Positions 1 to 8,051 of a stretch of 30,930 bases of DNA are shown in pieces. A model generated the notes under the pieces. It was not told the origin of the DNA. It saw only the letters and a list, made by a program, of their open reading frames with translations, and ran no database searches. The DNA comes from JADHUC01 sp964617665 (GTDB taxonomy: Bacteria; Planctomycetota; Planctomycetia; Pirellulales; Pirellulaceae). The translations under genes were made by a program, and so were the position numbers. Numbering within the stretch: position 1 is the stretch's first letter; every line of letters begins with the position of its first letter. The stretch is from positions 1 to 30,930 of the forward strand of contig CAZUAH010000111.1 of the NCBI GenBank assembly GCA_964617665.1, written 5' to 3'.

Positions 1-372
1 ACTCGTCATTTAGCTGGTCAAACTACCGTTCCTGCCACGCAAGGCGGCAGGGGCGGAGGGAGAATGTGGGTAAAGAAAAAGCGTTAGTGGGGCGTTGGCG
101 CGCCCATGAACGTGCCAACGCGAGTCCTTGCGTTCTACACCGAACTCTTGATGGCAAAAGCACTTGGGGAGCTTTGTCCTCTCCGACTGCTCCAGGATAA
201 AGAGGCGCCGATGCGCCCATGAACGTGCCAGTGGCCGCTCCTACGGCGAATTAGAATCGAGAGGCTAGCGACGGGCTCGGAGGCCCACCGTACGGACAAA
301 ACGGTATGACGTGCGGTACGCGTACTCGGCGCGGCAAGGTGACGACGCGTTTCCCCTGTCTTGCGGATTCGC
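1..372. other. Non-coding left edge with repeats
   Basis: No convincing gene is seen here. The open frames present have no recognisable domain. The stretch lies downstream of the minus-strand hydrolase. It contains an 18-bp direct repeat (100-117 and 213-230), a hairpin with 8-bp arms at 92-99 and 114-121 around the first repeat copy, a short cctgcc/ggcagg inverted repeat at 31-36 and 46-51, and a perfect 10-bp palindrome at 316-325. This looks like degenerate dispersed intergenic repeat sequence rather than a coding region. Confidence 0.55.
100..230. repeat. 18-bp direct repeat pair
   Basis: The sequence gcgcccatgaacgtgcca occurs identically at 100-117 and 213-230, 113 bp apart. The first copy forms the loop and part of the 3' arm of a hairpin (92-99 with 114-121). 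The second copy is not in a comparably good hairpin. The function is unknown; it may be the remnant of a dispersed repeat family. Confidence 0.6.
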
Positions 373-1239
373 TTAGCCATTCAGAAAACGCTTGACCAAC
401 GGCACGATTTGTTCGTGAGCATCTTCGATGACGTAGTGCCCAGCGTCCTGGAGCCGGTGGACCTGGCAATCTGGAAACACTTTCAGGAAACGATCTAAGC
501 ATGCTGGCGTGAAGCACCAGTCTTTCATTCCCCAGACGGCCATGACTGGCCGGTCCGCCAACGTGGGCAAGCCGCGTTCGATGTCAGCCAGTTTTTGCCA
601 TGTTGGTTGTCGCTGACGCGTCGGAATGTCCGCGACGAACCGATAGATCGCGATGCGATTTTCCCAACTGTCATAGGGTGCAAGCAGGCCGGCCCGAACC
701 GCCGGCGTCATGCGGTCACGTTTGCACACGGCCATGCGCAATGCGGCTCTTGCGAACAGATTCAGTTTCCGAACCGCCCACGGGCCCAAAACCGACATTC
801 GGCAGATTCGGATGCGAAACGGAAAGAACGGAGGCGGATAGGCACCGGTGTTGAATAACACGATTCGAGCCACGCGATCCGGAACTTGCAGAGCCGCTCC
901 CAGGCCGATGGCACCGCCCCAGTCGTGTACCAGCAGGGTAATGTCGGTCAAATCTAGATGCTCGATCAGCCGAACGAGGTTCTCGATGTGTTGGGACAGC
1001 TGGTACGGATAATCCTGAGGCTTGTCGCTGAGTCCGCATCCAATGTGGTCAGGAACCACAACGCGGTATCGATCGCGGAAGGCAGAAATCAGATTGCGCC
1101 AGTAGAACGACCACGTCGGATTTCCGTGCACCATCAGCAGCGGAGAGCCGGCGCCTTCGTCCAAGTAGTGGTAGCGCACAGCGTCAAGCGCCAGATGATG
1201 AGAAGAGAACGGATACAGAGAGCGCCAGTCTTCGGACAT
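373..1239 (-). CDS. Haloalkane dehalogenase / OleB-like alpha/beta hydrolase
   Basis: A 288-aa alpha/beta-hydrolase without a signal peptide, so cytoplasmic. Seen: the oxyanion-hole motif HGNPTWSFYWRN at about 38-49; the nucleophile elbow VHDWGG with Asp106 in place of the usual serine and Trp107 next to it; Asp240 in a WGMKDW strand end as the likely catalytic acid; and His268 in the AGHY motif. An Asp nucleophile with neighbouring Trp is typical of the haloalkane dehalogenase superfamily, which also includes OleB, the beta-lactone decarboxylase of long-chain olefin synthesis. The HDWGGAIG wording and HGNPTWSFYWRN motif fit OleB-type members at least as well as true dehalogenases. The start lies 7 bp after the kinase stop codon, so the two genes are probably co-transcribed. 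No oleA, oleC or oleD gene is in the window; the substrate is unproven. Confidence 0.88.
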   Translation of the reverse strand: MSEDWRSLYPFSSHHLALDAVRYHYLDEGAGSPLLMVHGNPTWSFYWRNLISAFRDRYRVVVPDHIGCGLSDKPQDYPYQLSQHIENLVRLIEHLDLTDITLLVHDWGGAIGLGAALQVPDRVARIVLFNTGAYPPPFFPFRIRICRMSVLGPWAVRKLNLFARAALRMAVCKRDRMTPAVRAGLLAPYDSWENRIAIYRFVADIPTRQRQPTWQKLADIERGLPTLADRPVMAVWGMKDWCFTPACLDRFLKVFPDCQVHRLQDAGHYVIEDAHEQIVPLVKRFLNG

Positions 1240-1246
1240 ACGGGGA

Positions 1247-2665
1247 TCACATCGTCTTCACAATGGGGATATCGACGATGGCGCCGCAACTGGGACACTT
1301 GCCCTTCTTGCCTGCTGCGCCGCGAGGAGTCCGAACGGGGCGGCGGCAGTGCGGGCAACTGAATTCGATCCGTATTATCGTTGAGTCCTGGTCCTTCGAC
1401 TTGGGCTGCAAAGTCAGACTCGATAGTCCGGATAGTGGCTCCGAGGTCGCCCGGGTCGATTGCTGCGGGATGTGCACGATGGCGTTGCAGCTTGGGCACA
1501 TGCCTTTCTTGCCCGCTGTCGATTCAGGCGTGCGCACCGGACGTCCGCAGTCGGGGCACGAGAATTCGATTTTGCTCTTTTCGGTCGGTGCCTGGTCTGA
1601 GGGAAGCGTCTCACTGGTCGCATCAACAGGCCGCTTGGTTTCCTCCGGTTTCAACTCCGCTTCTGGTTCAGCGACAGACGTGCCTTTGGATTCCATGCGG
1701 ATCAGAAAGTCTTTCAGCGCCGTCGCAAACTCCTTCATCGAATCGTATCGATCCGCCGGGTCCTTTTCCATCGCCTTCAAGCAGATCGCGTCAATGGCCG
1801 GGTCTAGATCCTCCTGATACTTCGAGGGGGGTTCTGGATCCTTTGTCAGGATGTGAACCAGAATATCCGCAGTCGATCCTTTCGCGGGCGGCCGACCGCA
1901 AACCAGTTCGTACAGAATGACCCCCAAGCTGAACAGATCTGATTTGGGACCGATTTGTGCAGTCGCACCTCGTGCCTGTTCAGGACTCATATACGTGGGC
2001 GTGCCGAATATCTGGCCATCTTGCGTTATGTTCGTATCCTGAACAAAGTCCCGAGCCAAGCCGAAATCCAGGATGACAGGCTCCTTCCGCTTCGACTCGA
2101 TCATTATGTTCGAGGGTTTCAGGTCTCGATGGATAATGCTTTGGTCGTGGGCCTCGATCAACGCATCGGCCAGCTTAAGGGTGATCAGCGCCCCTGTCTT
2201 CATGCCAACGGGCTTGTTGAACCTGGCCAACGAATGGCCCTCGATGTATCCCATCACGATGTAGTGGTGACCGCGATGCTCGCCAACGTCGTAGATGGGA
2301 CAAATATTGGCGTGTCGGAGCCTTGCGCCGGATCGGGCTTCGCGAGAGAATCGGCTGATGTCTTCGTCGGTTTCCAGCACGCCCTGACGCGGAATCTTGA
2401 CTGCCACGTCGCGGTCCAATTGCGAGTCGTGCGCTCGGTAGACGGTACCAAATCCACCCTTGCCGATGATGGAAAGTAGCTCGAAACGGCCGAAATTCGT
2501 AGGCAGCGACTCATTGTCCAACGGTAAGAGAAAAAATGCCTGTTCGGCATCGTCATCGGCACCCTGACCTTCCTGCCAAGCCTTGGTTACGTTAGCGCTT
2601 GACCCTCGGGAAGGGGGGTCTTGTGCCTTGTCAGGATTGCCTGTATCCCGATCGGAGTCCGACAT
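1247..2665 (-). CDS. Ser/Thr protein kinase with two C-terminal zinc ribbons
   Basis: A 472-aa Hanks-type kinase. The start at 2665 is preceded by GGAG seven bases upstream; the frame stays open to 2734 but that extension has no kinase-like sequence. Seen: glycine loop GKGGFGTVY (68-76), Lys90 in VAVK, HRDLKPSN with Asp181, DFG with Asp200, and the TYMSPEQ activation-segment end (about 224-230). The domain ends near 325 and is followed by a linker rich in Glu, Pro and Lys. Two near-identical zinc ribbons follow, with Cys370/373/390/393 and Cys437/440/457/460, each framed by RPVRTP and AGKKG. No transmembrane helix or PASTA domain is visible, so the kinase is probably cytosolic. All catalytic residues are present, so it should be active. 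It is the first gene of a pair with the dehalogenase-like hydrolase; the partner bound by the ribbons is unknown. Confidence 0.95.
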   Translation of the reverse strand: MSDSDRDTGNPDKAQDPPSRGSSANVTKAWQEGQGADDDAEQAFFLLPLDNESLPTNFGRFELLSIIGKGGFGTVYRAHDSQLDRDVAVKIPRQGVLETDEDISRFSREARSGARLRHANICPIYDVGEHRGHHYIVMGYIEGHSLARFNKPVGMKTGALITLKLADALIEAHDQSIIHRDLKPSNIMIESKRKEPVILDFGLARDFVQDTNITQDGQIFGTPTYMSPEQARGATAQIGPKSDLFSLGVILYELVCGRPPAKGSTADILVHILTKDPEPPSKYQEDLDPAIDAICLKAMEKDPADRYDSMKEFATALKDFLIRMESKGTSVAEPEAELKPEETKRPVDATSETLPSDQAPTEKSKIEFSCPDCGRPVRTPESTAGKKGMCPSCNAIVHIPQQSTRATSEPLSGLSSLTLQPKSKDQDSTIIRIEFSCPHCRRPVRTPRGAAGKKGKCPSCGAIVDIPIVKTM

Positions 2666-2748
2666 CCTCACTCTCCAAACCGTTGCCTCGACGTGCCTAG
2701 GGCAGTTGCTTCTGTCCCGTGCGCAATGATTCAACCCTGGCTACTAGT

Positions 2749-2754
2749 AGTATA
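2749..2754 (-). promoter_or_regulatory. Possible -10 box for the kinase gene
   Basis: Read on the minus strand the sequence is TATACT, one base from TATAAT, and would give a leader of about 77 nt to the kinase start. No good -35 hexamer lies 16-18 bp upstream, so this is a weak call. Confidence 0.3.
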
Positions 2755-2954
2755 CGGCACCTGTGTACCATATGTTCGTCGCCAGACGGATGGGTTATTG
2801 ACTCGCCGAGTTGAGCGTCGCTATTCGGCGAATCCAGCCCCAACGCAAGTTGTTGCCATACGAGATTATTGGCCACAACAAGCGTTTTCTCAAGTGATTG
2901 ATCATCAGGAGTTCTGAAAGGGCATACGGGTACCTATCGCCACGATCAAATGCG

Positions 2955-4196
2955 TTATTCCGGCAGCTCAACGTGTTCCGTGCTGACGGTGGCGCCTCGC
3001 TGGTCCTTGATTGTGATGAAGCAAACCATCGGCCTTTGGCTCGGCAACTGGGCCGCGACCGTATCGCCCTCAATCGCTGCGTCGACCGATTCCCAGTTCC
3101 GTTTCTTCCAATCCCCGGAATCGAGCGTGTAGTGTAACTGCGCGGCGGCAATCGGGACTTGGGATTTGAACGAAGCCGAGGCTGAATTCTCCTGAATGCC
3201 CATCCGCCCGATTTGCGGCAACGGTCTTCCTTCCCCGAGTATACTGTCAACGAACAAGCCAATCTCGGCCGGTTTCCAGCCAGCCTGATGCCCGTGCGGC
3301 ATTCGCACTGTGACGCACAGTTTGCGGCGACCGGGGACGGCGCGGTACGACTTCTGGTAGCTGTCCAGCGGATAGGCAAAGTCGTTCGTGCCGTTTACGA
3401 AGAGGATTGGGCAACGTACGCCGGGCAGGTAACGTGACGGATCGAAATAACGCACCCAGCGGTCGCGCATCGCTGGAGACATGTCCCCAAATATCGACAG
3501 CCAAGCGCTATTCTCGTGCAGAAAGCCGCAGCCGTACACGGGAACGGCAACCGTCAGGCGATCGTCGACACCAGCGACGATACATGTCAGGTAGCCACCC
3601 CAGCTGATACCGGTTACCCCGATGCGGTCAGCATCCACTTCGTCCAGACTCGCCAGCAGCGAGTGGCCGCGAATCACTGCGGCGATCGCGTGATAAGTCC
3701 ACATGTGCTGGAACTTATCGTCGGTGAATTCTGTGAATTTCTCATTGTGGCTTTGGTTCGGTCCGCCATCCGGAAGTCGTTTCTTTTCGGGGCCGCAGCC
3801 TGCCAAGTCCATGGCCAGCGCCACGTATCCACGTTTGGCCCACAGCGTCGCCCATTCGGCAAAGGCCGCTCCACCACCGCCGTGAACCAGCAGCATCGCG
3901 GGAAGAGGTCCCTTGCCCTCTTTGGGGCGGCCGTAGTAGCCAAACACGCGAGTTGGTTTGCCCTGAAACGGCTCACCCTCGTAGTATACCTCGCGAACCG
4001 AATCAGTTGTCTCGCCCCACGTGAAGTCGGGTGTTTGCTTCAACTGTTCAAGATTCCACGGGCCGGTGAAACGACCGGAGCCCGTCGATGCGTCAGCCGA
4101 CCAAGCGACGGAATAGGCGGACAAGAGGAAGATCGAGAAGATACGGATTACGATCCGCGAAATTCGTTGGGTAAACAAGGCTGTTGGCGTGGGCAT
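2955..4196 (-). CDS. Secreted acetylxylan esterase-like alpha/beta hydrolase
   Basis: A 413-aa protein with an N-terminal signal peptide (hydrophobic core about 14-31, likely cleavage after AWSA near 34), so exported. Seen: oxyanion region LLVHGGGGAAF (about 103-113), nucleophile motif GISWGG with Ser198, a likely catalytic Asp272 in NGTND, and His303 in the MPHGH motif. The order and spacing match the dienelactone hydrolase / acetylxylan esterase group (AXE1-like) that is abundant in planctomycetes and often acts on acetylated polysaccharides. An extra C-terminal beta-rich region (about 325-413) has no recognisable domain. The gene is separated from the kinase downstream by 289 bp and from gatB upstream by a 228-bp gap with a strong hairpin, so it is probably its own unit. 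The substrate is not determined by the sequence. Confidence 0.85.
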   Translation of the reverse strand: MPTPTALFTQRISRIVIRIFSIFLLSAYSVAWSADASTGSGRFTGPWNLEQLKQTPDFTWGETTDSVREVYYEGEPFQGKPTRVFGYYGRPKEGKGPLPAMLLVHGGGGAAFAEWATLWAKRGYVALAMDLAGCGPEKKRLPDGGPNQSHNEKFTEFTDDKFQHMWTYHAIAAVIRGHSLLASLDEVDADRIGVTGISWGGYLTCIVAGVDDRLTVAVPVYGCGFLHENSAWLSIFGDMSPAMRDRWVRYFDPSRYLPGVRCPILFVNGTNDFAYPLDSYQKSYRAVPGRRKLCVTVRMPHGHQAGWKPAEIGLFVDSILGEGRPLPQIGRMGIQENSASASFKSQVPIAAAQLHYTLDSGDWKKRNWESVDAAIEGDTVAAQLPSQRPMVCFITIKDQRGATVSTEHVELPE

Positions 4197-4285
4197 AGCT
4201 GAGCATCCTCATCCGAGTTATTTTCTGAACGTCAAGAAAGTGGACCGCGCGGTCCCCAGACGCAATAGTCGTGTCCCGTAATTCG

Positions 4286-4350
4286 TTTAACGGCAAGCCG
4301 AAGGCGACGGTGTGGTAGGGAAACGCAGTCGCCTTCGGCTCGCCGTTAAA
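4286..4350. repeat. Long inverted repeat (23-nt arms) between gatB and esterase
   Basis: Arms at 4286-4308 and 4328-4350 are complementary over 23 nt with a single mismatch, around a 19-nt loop. Each arm contains the core gccgaaggcgac or its complement and is bounded by tttaacgg/ccgttaaa. The arms lack the classic layout of a hairpin followed immediately by a T-run. It could stop minus-strand transcription leaving gatB, but its symmetry and length also suit a dispersed palindromic element. Confidence 0.8.
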
Positions 4351-4424
4351 CAGTACGCTCGCATGCCCCTACGGATGCCTTCTGGTCTCAATGCGGTCTG
4401 TCAGAACACGGAGATGCCCTTTTC

Positions 4425-5903
4425 TCAGCTCTCTGCGATCAACTGCAGGCAGATTTCGCGAACCTCGTTGGGACTGGCGTTTGGGTTGTGACGCTTGGCT
4501 TGGCCGATCAATGCCCCTACGGCCTTCTGCTTGCCGCCTTTGACGTCCGCGACAATTCGGGGGTTCTCTTCCAGTAGCTTTCTGCACAGATCAACTAACT
4601 GAGATTGGTCGACTTTCTCGATTCCCAACTTCTTCATAGCATCCGCAGCCGAAACGCCGGAGGCCAACATTTCTTCGAAGACGTCTTTGGCTCGCGAGCC
4701 GTCCAAATCACCGCCTTGGATCGTTTTCAACAGTTCCGCGAGGTCGGCAGCCGGAATCGGGAATTCGTCGATGCTGATCCCGCGTTCGTTCAAAGTCCGC
4801 AGAACGTCTTGTTGGACCCAGTTGCTCGCTCGTTTGCCATCGTCACAGCCTTCGGCCAATTCGACGTAGTAGTCCACAAGAGAGCGCCCCTGATTCACGA
4901 TCACGTCCGAATCGTAGGAGTCGAGCCCGCACGTCGCTTCGAGTCTCTGGCGGATAGCAGCGGGCAACTCGCCAAGGCTTGCTCTGACGCGATCGACCTC
5001 TTCCCTGGTAACGATCACTGGCACGAGATCCGGATCGGGGAAGTACCGGTAATCGCTGGATTCTTCCTTTTGCCGTTGCGGTCGGGTTACTTGTGCTTGG
5101 TCGTCCCAGCCGCGCGTCGTCTTGTGGCCGCCTGGGTCGCCCATTTTGACGCCGGTTTCTTCCCACACTTCGTACTGTCGGCCGACTTCAAGCTCTAACG
5201 CTCGTTCGACGGCACGGAAGCTGTTCATATTCTTGACTTCCGCGATCGGCGTGGCGATCTTGCCCTCCGGCGTATCGATGTGCAGGTTGATGTTGGCATC
5301 GACCCGCAGGGAGCCTTCCTGCATGTTGCAGTCGGATACGCCAAGGTAGGTCAAGAGCAACTTGAGTTCGGTCAAATAGGCCTTCGCTTCCAGCGGGGAT
5401 CGCATGTCCGGTTCGCTGACGATTTCCAACAGCGGAGTACCTGTGCGGTTCAAGTCGATACGGCTGTCGGCCTTACCCGCCGCCTCGTCGTGCATGCTCT
5501 TGCCCGCATCCTCTTCCAGGTGGGCGCGGATGATGCCGATTCGTTTTGGCTCGAATCCGCCCTTGGGATCGCTGATCTCCAAGTAACCGTCGTTGGACAT
5601 GGGCAGATCGAATTGGCTGATCTGGTAGCCCTTGGGCAGATCAGGATAGTAGTACTGTTTTCGGTCCCACTTGGTGAATTCGGGGATCTCGCAGTCGAGC
5701 GCCACGGCAGTCTTCAGCGACAACTGAAACGCCTCGCGGTTCATCACCGGCAGTGCTCCCGGTGTGCTGGTACAAACGGGGCACGTTTGCGTATTCGGCG
5801 GAGAACCGAATTTGGTGCTGCAGCGGCAGAACAGCTTCGAGTCAGTACGAAGCTGAACGTGAACTTCCAGGCCGATGATGATTTCGTACGGTTGATCGCT
5901 CAT
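4425..5903 (-). CDS. gatB: Asp-tRNA(Asn)/Glu-tRNA(Gln) amidotransferase subunit B
   Basis: A 492-aa GatB, of normal family length. GatB is the kinase/transfer subunit of GatCAB, which phosphorylates the side chain of mischarged Glu-tRNA(Gln) or Asp-tRNA(Asn) and uses ammonia from GatA to amidate it in the cytosol. Seen: the start MSDQPYEIIIGLEVHVQL, four zinc-binding cysteines (26, 28, 41, 44), the signature KWDRKQYYYPDLPKGYQISQ, and a C-terminal helical/YqeY-like tRNA-binding tail from about 345 to the end. The frame is open 81 codons further upstream, but that part runs into gatA and lacks GatB similarity, so the start is at 5903. The gene follows gatA in the same direction after 98 bp. The presence of GatAB implies that Gln and/or Asn tRNAs are charged indirectly in this organism. 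Confidence 0.98.
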   Translation of the reverse strand: MSDQPYEIIIGLEVHVQLRTDSKLFCRCSTKFGSPPNTQTCPVCTSTPGALPVMNREAFQLSLKTAVALDCEIPEFTKWDRKQYYYPDLPKGYQISQFDLPMSNDGYLEISDPKGGFEPKRIGIIRAHLEEDAGKSMHDEAAGKADSRIDLNRTGTPLLEIVSEPDMRSPLEAKAYLTELKLLLTYLGVSDCNMQEGSLRVDANINLHIDTPEGKIATPIAEVKNMNSFRAVERALELEVGRQYEVWEETGVKMGDPGGHKTTRGWDDQAQVTRPQRQKEESSDYRYFPDPDLVPVIVTREEVDRVRASLGELPAAIRQRLEATCGLDSYDSDVIVNQGRSLVDYYVELAEGCDDGKRASNWVQQDVLRTLNERGISIDEFPIPAADLAELLKTIQGGDLDGSRAKDVFEEMLASGVSAADAMKKLGIEKVDQSQLVDLCRKLLEENPRIVADVKGGKQKAVGALIGQAKRHNPNASPNEVREICLQLIAES

Positions 5904-6001
5904 GGGTTCGCTAAGCGGACGTTGATAGTGTTGGCACTGTTGGAAGCGCGTCGAATGCTGTGTTTCTCCCAAATCCGGCGCCGGCAACCGCGCATTTGTT
6001 T

Positions 6002-7549
6002 CTAAGCACTGCTTAGGTCCGGCCTGCGTGTGTGCCAGTCTGTCGCTTGTTGGAACATGTGGGCCGCGCGCAGCAATCGTCCCTCGTCCAACGCCGGTCC
6101 TTGCAGTTGAAGGCCGATCGGCAGGCCAGACGACGTGAAACCGCACGGAATTGAAATGCCGCCAATGCCGGCCAGGTTGGCGCTGACGGTATACAAGTCG
6201 CCCAAATACATCGCCAGTGGATCGTCCGTTTTCTCGCCGATCTTATACGCAGCAGTCGGCGCAACAGGGCCCGCGATCAGGTCCACCGCTTTGAAAGCGT
6301 CATCGTAGTCGTTGCGAATCAAACGACGCACTTTGAGTGCTTTCAAGTAGTAGGCATCGTAGTAACCGGCGCTCAAGGCATACGTCCCTAGCATGATGCG
6401 GCGTTTCACCTCGGCCCCAAAGCCTTCGGACCGCGTCCTGCGATACATGCGAACCAGCGGCGTGTCCAGAGCATCCAAGCGTCCTTCGTCGCCGCCGGCT
6501 GCCAGCGTCTTTCGCTCGGCCTGCAGTCCAGCCAGCATTTCTTTCTCGTCGGTTCGATATCCGTAATGGGCGCCGTCGTATCGAGCCAGGTTACTAGATG
6601 CTTCACTGGGCGCAATAATGTAGTAGGTTGCAATGGCATACTTGCTGTGCGGCAGCGAAACCTCTTTGACCGTTGCGCCGAGCGATTCGTATACCTTGAT
6701 GGCCTCGCGGACGGCCGCCTCGACCTCGCTGTCCAAGCCCTCGCCGAAATGCTCTCGCACCAGCCCCACCGTCAAGCCGTCCAGAGGCTCTCGTACTGTC
6801 TCCGAGTACTTGGGCACGGGTAGGTTGGCAGAAGTCGAATCGCGCGGATCGTGGCCGGCAAGCACTTCCATCAGAAGAGCAGCGTCTTCGGCCGTGCGCG
6901 CCAGCGGCCCAATCTGGTCAAGGCTGCTGGCAAACGCGACAAGTCCGTAACGACTAATGCGGCCGTATGTCGGCTTCATGCCCGTGACGCCACAAAACGA
7001 CGCGGGCTGGCGGATGGATCCGCCCGTATCGCTGCCGATCGACAGTGGCGCCATCCCGGCGGCAACGCACGCCGCTGCGCCGCCGCTGGACCCCCCGGGT
7101 ACACGCTCAACGTCCCAAGGATTTCGGGTTGGGCCGAAAAGTGAATTCTCCGTCGTGCCGCCCATAGCGAACTCGTCCATGTTGGTCTTGCCCAACGGCA
7201 CGGCGTCGGCTTGTTTCAGGCGGCAAACCACGGTGGCGTCGTACGGTGGAACGAAACCTTCCAGCATTCTGGACGCGCACGTCGTTGGCTGGCCTTTCGT
7301 GCAGATGACGTCTTTGACGGCCACTGGCAGACCACCCAGTCGCCCGATCGGCTCGCCGGCCGCACGACGGCGGTCGACCTGTTCTGCTCGTGACAACGCG
7401 TCTTCCCGATCGACCCTCAAAAAGGATCGGACTGCTCCATCGTACTTTTCGATCTGCGTCAGGAACTCTTGCGTAACCTCCACGGAGGTAAATTCACCCG
7501 TTTCCAGGCCCTTCAGCAGATCGGTCGCAGTCGAGTGGATCAGGGACAT
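6002..7549 (-). CDS. gatA: Asp-tRNA(Asn)/Glu-tRNA(Gln) amidotransferase subunit A
   Basis: A 515-aa amidase-signature protein, the glutaminase subunit of GatCAB that releases ammonia for GatB. Seen: the catalytic Ser-cisSer-Lys triad as Lys79 (GLPVAVKDV), Ser154 (PGGSSGGAA) and Ser178 (GSDTGGSIRQPA), and the following FCGVTGMKPTYGRISRYGL block typical of GatA rather than of unrelated amidases. Length is slightly above the usual 480-490 aa. Next to gatB in the same direction, with a 93-aa gene 34 bp upstream. No Shine-Dalgarno sequence is evident before the ATG. Confidence 0.98.
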   Translation of the reverse strand: MSLIHSTATDLLKGLETGEFTSVEVTQEFLTQIEKYDGAVRSFLRVDREDALSRAEQVDRRRAAGEPIGRLGGLPVAVKDVICTKGQPTTCASRMLEGFVPPYDATVVCRLKQADAVPLGKTNMDEFAMGGTTENSLFGPTRNPWDVERVPGGSSGGAAACVAAGMAPLSIGSDTGGSIRQPASFCGVTGMKPTYGRISRYGLVAFASSLDQIGPLARTAEDAALLMEVLAGHDPRDSTSANLPVPKYSETVREPLDGLTVGLVREHFGEGLDSEVEAAVREAIKVYESLGATVKEVSLPHSKYAIATYYIIAPSEASSNLARYDGAHYGYRTDEKEMLAGLQAERKTLAAGGDEGRLDALDTPLVRMYRRTRSEGFGAEVKRRIMLGTYALSAGYYDAYYLKALKVRRLIRNDYDDAFKAVDLIAGPVAPTAAYKIGEKTDDPLAMYLGDLYTVSANLAGIGGISIPCGFTSSGLPIGLQLQGPALDEGRLLRAAHMFQQATDWHTRRPDLSSA

Positions 7550-7583
7550 AGAGTCACGCGGTTTGATAGTCGTTTGCGGTCTG

Positions 7584-7865
7584 CTAGGAATTCCATCCTA
7601 GTTCCCGGAATGCCTTGAATAATGCCGTCACATGTTTCACGTTGAGATTGTGCGATAGGTGTGTTTCCGCACCTGACAGTTCCCCGTTCTCGCTGAAGGC
7701 CAACTTCAGGTCAATGCCCGCATCACAGACCTTCAGGGATTCTGTGCCGTTGCGGAAACTGACGGAACAAGGAGCCCCCATGTGATCGGCTAGACCACAC
7801 CGCAGTTCTTCCACAGAGCGAGCGGTCGCCCTGCCGCCAGGGTGAAAAAGAAGATGGGTGGACAC
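7584..7865 (-). CDS. Hypothetical 93-aa protein upstream of gatA
   Basis: A small protein starting with GTG at 7865, with GAGG eight bases upstream. It ends 34 bp before gatA in the same direction and probably heads the operon. It sits where gatC usually lies and has GatC-like length, but the sequence is not GatC: the N-terminal HIAxLARL-type helix and the central linker of GatC are absent. Instead it looks like a small alpha/beta domain, with alternating strands around SVSFRNGTESLKV and DLKLAFSENG and a C-terminal helix with VTALFKAFRELGW. No signal peptide or membrane segment. Function is unknown. Codon pattern and the following operon support a real gene. Confidence 0.6.
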   Translation of the reverse strand: MSTHLLFHPGGRATARSVEELRCGLADHMGAPCSVSFRNGTESLKVCDAGIDLKLAFSENGELSGAETHLSHNLNVKHVTALFKAFRELGWNS

Positions 7866-8051
7866 CGCAATTGCCTCAACTCCGTTACGGTGGAACTGAC
7901 CCGTTGGTCATTAGCATACCACCCAGGAGACGCCGGGCAAATACGGGATTGGGGCCTGGGGCAGGCAGCAATCGACGAGGACGAACTTCATTGAGTTTTC
8001 AGGACTGAAGGCACTGGAGTTGGTCCTATTTGCACGTTACCATCGCTGGTC

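Noticed and set aside
5280..6005. 241-aa plus-strand frame opposite gatB
   Set aside because: Antisense to GatB, which has full-length family similarity; no domain in the antisense product.
7584..7865. Calling the 93-aa gene gatC from its position and length
   Set aside because: The sequence lacks the GatC N-terminal helix and conserved linker; position alone is not enough.
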